Made by a program: the position numbers and the translations under genes. This document shows positions 35,801 through 48,966 of a DNA stretch of 64,000 bases, piece by piece. The stretch lies in assembly GCA_013076295.1 (NCBI GenBank), contig RQOL01000531.1, forward strand, positions 1,240,001 to 1,304,000. The letters are read 5' to 3'. The notes below the pieces were generated by a model. That model had not been told where the DNA came from. It saw only the letters and a program-made list of their open reading frames with translations, and made no database searches. Within the stretch, counting starts at the first letter, position 1; each line of letters opens with the position of its first letter. Origin of the DNA: Sanderia malayensis (Eukaryota > Cnidaria > Scyphozoa > Semaeostomeae > Pelagiidae).

Positions 35801-37995
35801 CCTTCGGCTGATAATTCGGATATATGCCTCGCTCCCCTTCGAGTAAAGTCTGACCTTGTATTTATGGACACTGGAGAATTGCCTGAGGTCGTATTTCGAG
35901 TACTGATAATGGCTTGACATGAATGGATAATCTTTCTTTTTGTGTCTCTGCACAGAGAAGAAAAACAATGGAAACCATTAGAAAACGGTGACAACGCTAG
36001 AAATAAAACAATTGCTTATTGCAGCCTATATATACTTCTTTCTGTCAAGGGTTTGCATCGAGAGAGAAAGTTGGTCGAGGAGGAAAGAAAGGAAAAAAGA
36101 ACTTGAGATAGGAGGTCGAGTCGAGATGGAGAGGACATTGTTGTACATATAAGGAGCAAGCAGAAGGGTGTAAAACAGAGGGTGTGGGTTTTCAGGTTTT
36201 ATAACAATTGTCTGATCTAAAAAAAGCTACATGTACGTGTAAAAAAGCACCAGAGAACTCCGTGCCCTTAGGATAGGATAATAGAAAAATCGTCACAATT
36301 ATAAACGCTAGGTTTTCTCCATCAAAGCCCCAAAGGATAGTTTTCGATTGGCGGCCTATGTATGAGTGATGCACATTAGCAGACCTAATAAGTGATGACT
36401 TCTTATGTAATAAATATAAACCATAGAGCAACAAAGAAAGGCCGTCTTTAACCACGATTCAAATCTCTCTCTCGCCACATTGGCCTTTCAGCAAACCAAA
36501 GCCAGATTCCCCAGTCTCAAGCCACAGACGGCTTTAGCATAGCATAATTAAACATTTAACAGCTCTCGCACAGCGCAGCGTCCATAGAAAATTTAGGACA
36601 AGCAACAATTTATCGAAATAACTATGCGAATAAATATTGCATATAAATATTTATGTTGTATATAGAGTCCAATTCAGTCTACACGCTGGGGTTAAGTGAT
36701 ACTGTATTTGATAGGACTGTCAGAGATGGCCTGGCCAATTTGGTATTGCATATATGTATACAATTACAAATAGAAGGAGCTGGGATTAATGTGGCAAATT
36801 TGAGTCAAGAAAAGTCGTGGGAAGAAAACTGGACATGAATTACTTATATGTTTCACCAATAGCCCTCCATCCATGCTGTCATACCAAATGAATGACTGCC
36901 TATTGTTTTGACAATTGTCAATTAGGCTGGGTTTCAAAATCATTTTGCGTTGTGGCTAATTTGAAACAATTAGGATTCTAATTAATCGATCATGATATTG
37001 AGACTGGATAAAGCAGAAGTTTCGCATTCGGTTGTTGTTAGTCACAGTTTTCTGTTCTTAAATACTTTTACTGAACCTCCCTGCAATCATTTTTATGTAT
37101 ATTATAGAGCTGGAAAATTTGTTTTAATAATTTGATTGCGATAACGACTCCACAAGCTCGATAAATTAACTCGTCAAGCTGTGATAATAAAATACTTGAT
37201 ATTGAGCTTGAATTCAAAATATTTTCATGATAACTTTAATTAGTTACATGTGAAATTCGTGCCTATGATCAATGCAATAAAAAGGGAAATGTTCCGCTAT
37301 TTAGATAAATTCCTATTTTCTACCATTTAGCTATTTAGATAAATTCCTATTTTCTACTATTTAGCTATTTAGATAAATTACGCATACAACAAAACGAAAT
37401 GTTTGCTTCAACTTGAAGAACTTTTTCAAAATTGCATTTTACGTGCTCGGAGCTTGCTAGCACCCATTAAGTTTCATGTACACTAGAAACTGTCACAAAA
37501 GGGTACATTAGATCCAAGAGTAACACCCAAAAACCTGAAATCATCTGGGACGAATGAAACTGGGACAACTTATATTCAACGAAGATAAAACCAAACAATT
37601 TGAACATGTTGTAAAATAATAATAAAATATAGCTATTTCGGAACATTTCGGAACAATGGATAAATAAACATCGGGACTTAACATGATAGTGACGGGGTTG
37701 TGAATGAGAAATAAAACGGTATATCTTACTTTGTTACTATCACTGTTACTTGCTTGGGAAAACTGGTCGACGAAAAATCTACGAAAGAAAAAGAAGAACA
37801 GTTATACGAGATACGATAAAAGAATTAGTGTCAAACTACGGTAATAACAATACGAAAATAAAATGGCCCCGACTATGCGATGATGGAGAAGAGCAGAGAC
37901 GGGAGAATGAATGAAATATCTCGGTGTTCAACTCACGTGGTTAAAAACATCAAATAAAATAGACAGCCATTACATAAACGGTGCTGCACATTCAT
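29821..37995 (-). CDS. FGF8/17/18-like fibroblast growth factor, secreted
   Basis: Four coding exons: 37995-37937, 37778-37730, 35947-35764, 30284-29821; 756 nt, 251 aa, phases 2,0,1. Residues 1-30 form a clear signal peptide (basic start, core LFYLMFLTTFFV, likely cleavage after FSQA). Residues 67-81, KVRLYSKGSEAYIRI, and RRRIDGLG match the first FGF core strands. CAFIVEDD (128-135), YRIAFNKNGRPR (151-162) and HRSVLFVERRL match the last FGF core exon, with the heparin-binding GRPR region. FGFs are extracellular ligands of FGF receptor tyrosine kinases. The segment between residues 97 and 128 is about 15 residues shorter than in FGF8 and lacks the usual YICMNKKGKL-type hairpin. Either the protein is a divergent short FGF, or a middle exon with 5' and 3' phase 1 was missed in the 5.5-kb intron. 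The basic C-terminal tail is unlike any I recognise. Confidence 0.8.
30481..30573. promoter_or_regulatory. Cluster of TGACGT (CRE/ATF half-site) motifs
   Basis: Within 93 bp of the FGF-gene intron, ACGTCA (TGACGT on the minus strand) occurs four times and ACGT three more times, two of them within GAGAGACGT words placed in a partly mirrored arrangement. It could be a CREB/ATF-type enhancer or just a short decayed tandem repeat. It lies about 200 bp 5' of the last FGF exon. Confidence 0.4.
34505..35569. mobile_element. Non-autonomous Mutator-like (MULE) element with ~480-bp TIRs
   Basis: The left arm (34505-34983) and right arm (35085-35569) are nearly perfect inverted copies around a 101-bp spacer. 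The element starts GGCATAGTCTATTAACCGG and ends with the reverse complement of this. A perfect 9-bp target duplication, GGTAACAAC, flanks it at 34496-34504 and 35570-35578. Long TIRs plus a 9-bp duplication are typical of Mutator-like elements. The outer arms contain a GGTCCGG/GGTCTGGTC short repeat. No transposase is present. It is inserted in the third intron of the FGF-like gene. Confidence 0.88.
37296..37380. repeat. 36-bp tandem repeat
   Basis: GCTATTTAGATAAATTCCTA followed by TTTTCTACCATTTA occurs about 2.4 times, in the second intron of the FGF-like gene. Confidence 0.85.
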
Positions 37996-40900
37996 GTCTT
38001 TTAATCTCTCTCACTGGAAATGCACTCACAACCACACGAAGACAACAAAGTTTATCAATTCCGTGCGACAATACTTGATGATAATAATTAATGTCGTAAT
38101 TGTAGTTGAAGATAGCCAATGATGCCAAGTCCTTTGGGTCGAGCATGTCTTACTGACATTTCAAATCGAGCCAGAAAACAAAACAGTTCGTGTCGTTAGC
38201 GCGTCCCCGTGTAGATACTGCGATAATATAGCGTTCCGTGCATAAAACGATCCTTTGCCTGTCTCTTCTGAAAATAATTATCCGCTTTCTCGACTTAACA
38301 AGGGCTATAAAAGTTGATACATGAAACGGAAGTGAACTGAGCTAACTCATGAAAACTCAGTGATGCTTATTGGCCAGTCGTTTGTTCAAATGACGTCCAC
38401 ACTACCTTGCCAAGTCAAATTCACAGAGAATACGAAAACACAATTGTGCCTCCGATGCATGTATGTGATTAATGGCTTTTCTAGCACACGCCGGGTTTTG
38501 TATGCATTAGGGCTCCCACTACGTGCCCGGTCAGCGCACAAAGGTCTAGACAAATAAAGTTCAGTCAGATGCATACACATACACACGACTTAAAAGCAGT
38601 GTAGCAATTCAATTATCCTTCGTCGTAGATAATCCCAGCCATTTCAATTATTTATGAAAAACTTGTGAATTATTTATCGCGATGTGCTTCTGTCCTATGT
38701 GCGCAGAGAAAGCAAGTACATCATTTTATATCCGCTGGATTTTGTTGTTAATTCTTGACGCAACGTATACGCAAAGCTCCCCCAAAACCTCGGCAGCTTG
38801 CGGGTTGTCTGCTATTTATCAACTCGAACTTGGCGTTATTGTCTCTTGTCAGTTGGTGATTGATTAACGTTGGACAAAATCCGGATTTCGCTCTGCGATG
38901 GATTGCATCAATCCATAATCCAGACTTGGTCGCAAGGCGAGAATCAGGTTACTTGTGATGTGAAATGTCGCTGCCAAACGCCAGACTGGAAAATTCTGCA
39001 CAATGACTCTCAGACTTGACCTGTTGTTGTCCCACTTTAAATCTCTTCCATTTGTGTTGCCAAGTAGAGGATAGATTGCGAAATAGAGAAAACAAATAAC
39101 TTTCTTCTCCGGACAGGGACAAGCTGTTCTCTTCAAGTGCCTGTGTATAGGAGGCCTGTTTAACTTGCATCCGGTGACAAAATTCCCCTTAGAAATCAGC
39201 GTTATTCTACCGCAATATCTACAAGTGGCCTAGACTGCGACGTGACTTCAAAGATTACTGTTACATCCACAGACTGACGAGAATGAAGTGTTTTTCTCCA
39301 CCCCTCTAACTAAGACTACACGAGTTCTCGGTTTCCAGACCCGCTTTAAAATCGGTCATGTGCAATGCCTCTCCCACCCAAGTTATTTTTCTTTTATTTG
39401 AGGAGAATTCCCTGCGAGCTCTAACGTCTTGAAATACATGCAAGAGAATTGACTTCTGATATTTTTGTCTTTCTGGGAATATTTGCGTTTGACAGATTAC
39501 CTTTTCTTTGCGAAGAAAGGGCAGGCTTTGCGAGGACATAATGGCCAAGTCAAACATGGAATCTGCCATTGAACTTTTGTGGATTAATCTGAAGGCCAAA
39601 CTGATTACGTGGGGAAAAAATCAACCCAACTCTAATCCGCAAATCGAAGATAAATCCTGACTGCACATCAACATTCTAATTTCTTGTGCAACCTTCGACA
39701 AAATATATGGCCTCGACAAGAATTCCTACCAACATCTTAGGTGGCAGAGACACTTGGCTGCATTGTTTAAGAGGATTTGACCTTTAACAGGGCAAAGACA
39801 ATCAAAGCATTTAAAGAAAATTACGATTTGCGACCTGATTCTGTGACCTGCTCCGTTCCTAATCTTGTGTCCAACATTGTCACCCCCGACTGGGCTGTGT
39901 TACTCATTCACGAATAACGTGGAATGATGCAGTTTTAGGGGGTAATTACCTCGTATGACCTACAGGAGTGATTCATTAGTCGTGCAGTGCGACTATCAGT
40001 CCATAAAAACTGTATTTTGTCTCATTTATAGCGATTAAGTTTTAAACATTTCATAATTGACGTGATTTAAATGTTTTACTTCAAAGCTGGGTTCGTGTTT
40101 ACTGGCTGGTACGATGTACGAAGAGCTTCAAGCTTCACGCATACCAAGATAAGCAGATCCGCTAAATGTTTCACGTTGTCTTGTGCCATTGAATTATCAT
40201 AGGCATCATAAGGCTAATCAGTTGCTGGTGGCCCATGAAATATCACATTTGGTGGTCCATCACATGCCTCTAGTCATCTTTGTGCGTGAAACTATACAGG
40301 TATTAAAGAGAGGAAAGTTCGGGGTAAAGAAAGGAAAGGGATTGGTCCGTGTTGGCTGTAATTCAAACGAGCGGTAGGCCTTTTAGCTGGCTTGACAACC
40401 AATTTAGCTCATGTCAAACGCAAAATCCTTGAATAAAAAGCCATAAGCTTTGATCTTTGCATAAAAGATAGGACGAATTCTTCAAAGGGAATCCTAAAAT
40501 AACAAGTCTGAAGCTCGTTGACCTCTGGTTAAACTCGTCGGGACTTTCAAAGACTTTGTCAAAGTAAACTGCTTCACAACTGTATATCTGTGTACAAAGC
40601 CTGAATACACCAACGTTTCAGATGAAGCCAAGCCAAACTCGATACAAGGAAATCTCAGTAATCCATTATATGAGAAACGTGGGACATTTTGGCAATGCCT
40701 CGTATTGAAAATAGCCTTGATACGTCATAATATCTTCTTCGTTCGATGCATGGGCTGCTTCTGTATCGAATGGGACAATGTTGCCACTAGTTTTCTTAGA
40801 AAGCACTGAGAGACGTTCAGAAACGTTTCTATTGAAACAAAAGAGCAGTGCAAACAATTAAACAATGAAAACGAAAGAGCAGACAGTAATATGGAGCGAA

Positions 40901-43759
40901 AAGGAACTCAATGATTTTTGAAGTTACAGTGTTTGCAAGTCTTCTGCTGTGAACCAATCACGCACAAAACCATTTTGGTGCGTTTAATGTAATCCAAAAC
41001 AGTTTTAGTTCGATATTGCTAAGCCCATATCTTTGAGCTTACTGCCTGCTTGGGCGCACGACTCTCCCGTTCACTCGCAGCTGATGCCAAAGACTGCGGA
41101 AAGGACCGTTGTGACTCTTGTGAAACTCAGAAACACAGCAAGGTCAGATAACAACGCGACTAGAATGTTCTTTATCCAGCTATACAGAGTGGAGTGGAAT
41201 TAAAATTGGAGGTTGTAATTAAAAAAGAATCAAACGTTAGAGAATCTAAAGCTGAGGGCAGCCAAAATAACCTCAAGTGTTCAAATAACTTCTAAAGAAA
41301 TCGATTTTTAATCGGCGGTACAACTGGGTTCAAGGAGCCAACTATATTCCAGTGTATCGTCGCCCTTTTGATCAAACAGCGGCAATTATGTATTACGACC
41401 GGTTTACACATAGTAATAGAAATAGTTTGTTCTCCACTACCACGTGTGCAATACATTCACTGCTTTAAACGATTGCACAGTCCACAATGCAGACAGGGAG
41501 AAAATTGCCCGTGTACTAAAAATATAAACATGAAAAGAAGCGACGGTGTCCAGCTATAAAAAGACGAGGTGCCTACGTGACGCAATCTCGTGTCTCTGAC
41601 GATACCAACAAGCCAAAGCCACGACAAAACAAGCTTGCATTGTTTACTAAGAACAATGCGAGTCCATAATAAATAAACAACATTCCTTCGGAGGTTGCAC
41701 CAAATGATGGCTCCGTATGAAGCTAACTGGGACTTTACTTAACTCGAAAGAAGCTTTGTTTATCTGCGCCAAAATGCAAACAATATCTGTGGGGGAACAA
41801 ATGACACCTTGGCCATACCCACGATTACTGCATTATAGCAGATCCATGCTAAAAACCTAAACTCCACTTTTCTCTGTTGATATTTGCTAGTTAATTTATT
41901 TCAAAATTAGATTTTGTAAGAAATTGTTTGTTTTATTTGTTAAAAAGGGACTGGGTGGGTATCTGCGTTGTTTCCGTTAGAACCGAGCAGCAGATTTGTG
42001 GATTTTTTAAATCAAAAAAGCCGGCCGAATTCCCATCCGGAATGCAATGAATGCAAGTACGTCTAGTCTGTTGGTGAGACGAAAACTTAGCATGTCCCCG
42101 GGCCAACCCATAACTCACAGTAATAATGGCCAGCTATGGATTGTCAGGCACGTAAAACGTATTATTCATTAATGATCCGACCAGTGGACCATGGACCAGA
42201 AAATTACAACAATCTTAGCCAATCTCTGTACGATTTATATTAAAATGAGAGGCAAGCTACTTTTAATCGAGCAAATGTTTTTTGTTACACATTTTTCAGT
42301 CCAGTTCAGTACAGAAACAAGAAGGTCTCTTTTTGACATAAATGTCAGAATCTGGTATTAACTCGGTCTCCACCATATGAAACAGATATGATGCACGAGC
42401 ATTTCTCACAAAACCTCGAACATCTGATCTTCACCTAGATGCATCAAAGTACAATTGTATCTGAACTGAACTGATCACAGTAATGTAAACCATTAGACAT
42501 AAATAGAAGCGCCGTGTTTTCATAAGTTCTCTTTGTCTTCCGACCGTACGCTATGCATCACAGTCAAGAGACACAACTAACATACAAGTCTGATCTAAAG
42601 TACACAAACTAAACAGTTTTTCTTTCTATTTTTGAAAAGGGCACAGTGAAAGCCCACTTTGTTCCTCTTCAGGGCAGAGGGAATGAATGGTAGGGGGTTG
42701 TCTGAAATATCGTTTCAATTACAATAGTGGTAGTAATAGTAGTAGTGGCAGAAGCAGTAGTATTAGTATTGAATGATCACAACTTTGCTGGATACTATTT
42801 TGTGAGTCAGTATCCCACTGGCAAAGCCTCTGCAAAGTAACTTTATAGCTTGATTTAAGAGTATAGAAGTAGCTATTGTTGCTGTTGCTGCTGCTGCTGC
42901 TGTTGTTGTTGTTATAGCAGCAGAGTAACCAAGGTCTCTGTCATTACATACATTTCAGCTCATGGAAAAACAGGCAGGGAAATCTGAACAGAATCTACCC
43001 TCGAAAAACCAGGCATTACAACAACATTTAACTTTTTACTTTTTTACTTTTATAGCCACATGTACAATGCAGTCAGGAGCTAAATATTGATGCAAAGTCT
43101 CAAATGCAGCTTCAGGCAAAAGTTTTTACTGACTTCACATCACAGCCTTTGTGCTGCACATCTGCTTACTTCTGACACACTGTTGATGAAACACTCTTGG
43201 CTAAATAAACGTCAGCAGTGGAAAGAAAGGATTAAAAAAAAAGAAAAAAGGAAAAAAAAAAAGAAAAAGGAAGGAATAAGATCATATGGATGAACTTTCA
43301 ACAAACTTTGACATAGATTCATTATTATCCGTGTTGAAATTGCACCGGCCACGGCCACAAAATAAATTTGCGTCATATATACTTGTAGGGAAAGCCAAAA
43401 TCAAGAAAGATACATTTGCTTGTCTTTATTGTTGACACGTAATGAAATTAGATACAACTATACTATTACTCAGATGTAATAGCTATAACAACATGTCATT
43501 CTATTGAAAGTATCTATTTTGGCTTTTTAATTCATCATTAACGGAACATTCTAGCAAACTAATAAATCTCTTGGAAGGAACACGAGTTAGTAACCCAGAG
43601 ATTCACGGATTGGTCAATAAGAATGACCTTGAATATGGAGGCACTAGGGGTGTAAAAAGAAAGAAAGTTTAATAAGAAACATTCTGCCAAAAATGACCTG
43701 ATCTAAATAATTTGTGTGTATAAATCCAAGAACATGAAACAAAAATAGAAAGATGTTAA
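37996..43759. other. Gene-poor stretch upstream of the FGF-like gene
   Basis: Holds the presumed promoter and 5' UTR of the FGF-like gene. No coding exon, RNA gene or mobile element was recognised up to the MITE at 43760. Simple repeats sit at 42723-42765 (GTAGTAGT-like) and 42872-42925. An A/G-rich run spans about 43230-43277. Confidence 0.5.
42872..42925. repeat. GTT/GCT trinucleotide repeat
   Basis: An imperfect run of GTTGCTGCTGCTGCTGCTGTTGTT type in non-coding DNA. Confidence 0.85.
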
Positions 43760-43998
43760 CAGTGGCGTAGATAGAGGGGGTCAGGGAGGGGCGAAAACAC
43801 CCCTGTAGAGCTAAACTGCGGTTCTGTCGGAAAATTGCTGATCTTGTCGGAAAATAAATATCTTCTGTGTATGTTCAGTTCTAGCTAATTTCCTTATCTT
43901 ATATTCATAGTCTTGAAGAACCAAAAATTCTTATTAAATTTTGTCGGAAAATTTGAATTTCTCGCCCCCCCCTATGAAATTTCATATCTACGCCATTG
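43760..43998. mobile_element. TTAA-flanked MITE
   Basis: The left end CAGTGGCGTAGATA is mirrored at the right by TATCTACGCCATTG (one mismatch). Both ends also carry G- or C-rich subterminal runs (GGGAGGGGCGA / TCGCCCCCCCC). The element is 239 bp and is flanked on both sides by TTAA (43756-43759 and 43999-44002), the target duplication used by piggyBac-type transposases. An internal TTGTCGGAAAAT word is repeated three times. Confidence 0.8.
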
Positions 43999-46594
43999 TT
44001 AATTGACTATAAATGAAGGCCCTTAGGATAGGAGTATATATATAGGTATATGTGCAGTATATATGACCATAATTATCCTATGTATTTTGTTGTTGCATAT
44101 TATGGTGAGACATTGAGGTCGTTCTGAATACCTACATTGTGTTGTCCCATTTTGGCCACAAATAATAGTACACAACATGCACAATGGATCAGTTTGCCTA
44201 ATCACATAAGAATCAAGAACAACAACATGGCAGACAAAATCTTGAGCTAGCATGACCTGCAAATCTGCTCTGAATACTTCTCACGATGAAATATAACCAG
44301 TCAAAATCTTATTTTCGTAGCCAATCCATAAAAAATCCATATTTCATTCACAGAGCCATTTGCCTTCACTTCAAGAATTACCCAATCAAATGACGGCATT
44401 CTAATGATGTAGTAAGAATCGTGCGCAGTGATTGGTTAGATTTCATCATTGAGAGCCCAATACTGCCACAGCATCACGGTCGTGTGATAAATGAAAGAAA
44501 ACTTATGGAAGAGTGAATTATGGATTAAATAAAGAGCTATTATTGTGCCCACTCTTCGAAGTGAGTTGTAAATCAGAATTATTTCAGCAGACAACACTTT
44601 TCTAATAGGTTTTGCACTTTGCAATTGCAAAGAGAAGGACTTGAAACTTAAAATATGCGTCGAAAATGTGGCAAATGAAATTGATAGAAAATAACACGCG
44701 ACTTTAGCGATGAAATGTCGATTTCAGATACGAATATATAATCAAACCCAGCAGTTAGACACATGCAGTGTATGTATGCAAAAAGGTGTTATAATTTGGT
44801 AAGAAACACCTTCATGCTCAAAATAAATAGTTATAAAAAATTGAGCTTCGCAAAAAATTTGTATCCTTAAATTTGTATGAAACTGTATTTCATGAATCAA
44901 AGTATCACAAAATCAATTGAATACTTCCAGTGTTCTATTCAAGCCATATAAATGTACACAACTGTCCAAAGGGAAGACTAATACCACACCGTACTGCAGA
45001 AATACTCTACAATCTTAATAATCAATGCACGCCCCTGAATAACATAGTTACATTAGTATAACTATGTATTAAAGGAAACAAACTAAAGTGTGTGAGGATG
45101 GTAACAATTAGGAGTTAACTGCTGCGCCAATGTGTCACACAGTGCTAGGAGACCAAACATCTTTTCCGTTCGGGCTTTCTTCCTCACAACGAACAGTGCA
45201 GCTTTTCAGCGAGAAATTTCCGCTCGCTGCTCTGCAATTTCCGAAATAATAAGTCGCAGAATACACAAAGAATTGGCGACTGATTAAGCACCAACCGAGA
45301 TCTTCTTGTTGTAATTAGCAACACGAGGTAGGAACTTCTTAATTGCGCTCTTGACAGATTCAAATGGTACTCAATGGTCCGCAAGAGTTGCTATAAATGC
45401 AGTCATAGATGTAATTGTCGCCCCAGCAATCCGACGTCCTACTATCAGACTGCTGTTGTGCAAATTCGTTTCATTAAAACACTGTTAATAGCAGCAACAA
45501 CAACTCGTTATTGTAACATGACCAACATGACAATGAGGAGCCTATTATTTCATACGTACTATGTGTATAATATTCTCGTATTTCCAATACGATCACATAA
45601 TATATATAAAAAACATAGTACCTTAAGGTATGAGAAAGCCTGGTGTGCCATTAGGACGTGATGGCAAAGAAAAGAAAAGACCAACCTATTAGGAGTGGGG
45701 GCTTTTCAGAAAAAGGTGTTATGGGATGGTTAAATACTATCGTCTGTGTGTAACAGAAAACTCAATAACCACCAGTTCAGACACTGCCAGGAAAGATTAA
45801 ATCACTAAGTAACGCTTTTCGAAATATAACATGGAGGATATTTGTCAAGGTCAAGCTATAAGATCATGTGGCGAAATGCAAAGATGAAGAAGTAAATCAA
45901 GAGGTCGTCTAGAATAAGGAATCGCATGCAGTTATGCTTTTGCACCAAAAAGTGAGTGAATGAACTTTGTGACTCAACCACCTATGGTTAGTTGTTAGAC
46001 TAACGCTCCTCAATAGTGAATGTCTGGTAAAACTTAAGTGGTCATCAAACGACATACCTCCTGAATCAGTTATAAAACGTTAAGAAACTTTGGAGATTTC
46101 GTGCGATAAAAAACGTTAAAAAACTTTCTATATATTGTCTAGCGTGTTTAAGTATTGTTTTTTCTGTTCCTAGTTACATTTTAAAAGATATTTTAATTGT
46201 TTGCGATAGAATTTACAATTCCTTCTGCATCTCTATCCAATTCATGTTTGGCAGTGACAGAAGATAAAGAGAAAGACGATGAATTAAAGAAAATTAGGTT
46301 TCGGTGTTAAGAAACTTACTGAGAAACTTTTCTTACCATAGATAGGGTGAAAGCTAAGAAACTCTGGTACGAGGATTTTGCATAGTTTCTTATAAATTCT
46401 TATATATAGTTTCTTATAGGGTGTATTTTATGATGGTCTTCTCTCTTCCTATGTATTGCTACGTTTGTTGGCACTCTTGATTCAAGCGTAGCCTTTACTT
46501 TGCTTAATCCTTCAGAATGCTTAATCCTTCAGGCAGGGAAGACTTTTATTTTGATGATGGGTTTCCGTTCCCTCACCCTCAATCCTTTTCCGGG

Positions 46595-46653
46595 GCTAGG
46601 TGGGGACTAGAACCCTCGACATCTCACGCGTGAATCCACAATTAACCGCTAGC
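46595..46653 (-). mobile_element. Decayed tRNA-like / SINE-head sequence
   Basis: On the minus strand it reads AGCTAGCGGTTAATTGTGGA.. ..GAGGGTTCTAGTCCCCACC, ending in CTAGC. It has a B-box-like GGTTCTAGTCC and short complementary ends (GCTAG/CTAGC), but the A box is poor. It is unrelated in sequence to the GTGACTG SINE. Confidence 0.35.
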
Positions 46654-47294
46654 TGTGTATCTGTAAAAGTTACGTAACTGATTGGAGTGCGCTTACATGG
46701 TAACATATGTTGGCATGTTGCATGATTCTTTACTGCAACACAATGGTCATTTATTGGCCATAAAATGTCTTTTGCAGTCTTTTTGAGCCGGAAAATACCT
46801 GAATTAATTCTTTGTCAAGGATAAATTCCTGGTAAAGTATTCAACATTGCCTGCCGCGGTCTTTTGTATCTTGCGCATAAAGAAATTCGGATCGTCAAGG
46901 ACACGTGAATTACCTGGAGACTCTCGCATTGACTCGTGTTGTGTGGGTCGTTGTAACTACAATTGTTATCTTATATTTGACACCTATTTGTTTGCAGTAT
47001 TGTTAAGTATGAGCGTGGTTGGCTGGTGCACCCGCTTGAAAGTGTGAAGGCGCGTGCCAATCCACACTAGGGTCCCAGGTGCACAAGAATGGAGCACCAT
47101 GTCACCACGCTTGTCTTGATTATTATTTTGAACTTAAATAGAGTAAAGGAGTGGAGTAAAATGAGCAGATTAAGTTAGATTCAGAGGAGAGAAAGTAGAG
47201 AGTCTGAAGACAAGTGGTACAGTGGCGGCCTTCGGGTCAGCCGTACCGCACCGCAAAAAAGTTCGTTGTTTTTATTGCGTGAAACCTTAGCGTT

Positions 47295-48100
47295 ATCAGC
47301 ACCATCGCAAGCGAGACATCGCCTACCGAATTTCTGACTACCGTCCCCAGCTCGGGGGGGGGAATTTCAACAGAAACACCTCACGACAAATTGGTGGCCA
47401 GTGTGGGTCTTCGACGAAACAATCAGACGAACAGTGTGGGTCTTCAACGAAACGATCAGACGAACGGTATGGGTTCCGACGAAGCGATCAGGAGAAAACA
47501 AACAGAAGAGCAAACTCAAAGCAGAAGAAGAAGTATAACAAGTAACATGCAAAAATTGGTTTATTGGTGAGTTGTTGGTCTGATCTTCAATAGCAGCATT
47601 GATGACCACAGATTAAAAGCTAGCGAAGTGCAACCACGAGTGCAATAAGCACTTGCTATTGAAGAACAGTATCCTTCGATTTCACTCATAACCACCATAG
47701 AACAACGAAAATTAAAATAATGGTACCCTAAAAGCAACCTGGGACATGGCCATCGGTTATGCCCATTACGACAGAAGATGAAGATGAACACTTTAAATTA
47801 TTCATAAGATAAAGGAAATATATGTAGCTCGAATTTTTAATTAAAATTGTCGTAGAGTGGGTACGGCAGCCCACCAACTTAACGTTGGTACAGTGAGTAC
47901 TGCCGCCCACCAACAAAATTGTTGGTAGAGTGGGTACGGCAACCCACCATTAAAAGATAGAAGGCAAACTTGTGTCTATCTCTGTTGAAAGTCTGAAAGA
48001 AGTCACTGACCTTAGCATCACCAAGACTCTACCGACATACTGAGTGCCGTACCCCACGTCTGGCGGTGGAAGTTCAAGACAGAAAACCACCCCACGACAC
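47295..48100. repeat. Repeat cluster: dispersed direct repeats enclosing two tandem arrays
   Basis: A roughly 80-bp motif (ATCAGCACCA..CTACCG.. CCCCA..TTCAA..AGAAA..CACC.CACGACA) occurs at about 47300-47390 and again at 48015-48095 in the same orientation. Between them are a 33-bp tandem (GTGTGGGTCTTCGACGAAAC..) repeated about three times at 47399-47492, and a roughly 45-bp tandem (GAGTGGGTACGGCAGCCCAC..) at 47845-47950. It could be an old retroelement remnant, but no coding domain was seen. Confidence 0.45.
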
Positions 48101-48966
48101 TCGAGAACAAAATAAAACAAAAGCAAGACAAAAATTCTGTAAATTTTGACTTTGTCTTGAACTTTGGCTTGTTATTTAGTAATTTTATGACATTTAGAAA
48201 TTGTAAAATTTGTTTTAAAATTCGAATTTCTCATGAATCCTAAAATTCGCAAAACGAGAAAGTTCGAGATAATCCGGTCTTTTGAAAAACGTTATGACCA
48301 ACACGAATTCATTCTGCATTAAAAGTGTTTAATCCGGTTAAAACGACCGGTGGAACAGGAACAAACACTTCACTACACGCAATTTTCATTGTATTTCTAT
48401 GTCTAATTTAGAGGTTTCATTGGAGCAAAGCTAACAGTAATCGTACCTTTAGAAAAAGAACTTACCAAAAATAAAGTGTCAAACCAGCCACTGCTTCAAG
48501 TTTGCTTCGGCTGCACCTTACTAATTGAATTGAAATGCAATGGATTGCATTCATCCCGTCATAGATTTAATCTGGTACTATCGATTAATGCGCACCATAT
48601 AATCTGACCTGAAATACAATTATATTGACATACAATGTTGTGAAATTGAATAAGGATAATAATAATTCGGCATTTTATAAATAGATTGCGGGGTCAAGGT
48701 AGCTATAGCTATTTGGGAATCAACCGGGAGCAGTGGCATTGAGGGAGTCTTACCCTTCTTTCCTGCCTCGTGTGTTGCAAGAAGGAATGATACACCTATG
48801 GGCTATGTTAAATTCTAAATCTGTAAATAATCAAGCTACTCTTATTTGATGCATGCAGATACAGAATGAAGCATTGGAAAGCATGGGTTTTGTGACACCC
48901 CAAAGCTCTTCTTTGTCCTGGTTTTAAAAAGACTTCCTATCCGCGCCTGGCCTAATAATAATACCA

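Larger units (their letters stand above)
43999..48966. other. Gene-poor stretch with repeats
   Basis: No coding exon was recognised. It contains an AAGAAACTTT-rich relative of the TTTTATAAGAAA family (about 46068-46430), a tRNA-like sequence (46595-46653), and a repeat cluster at about 47295-48100. Confidence 0.5.

Noticed and set aside
43087..43293. Plus-strand ORF ending in a Lys/Glu run
   Set aside because: The run is an A/G-rich simple repeat, with no splice context or resemblance to any family.
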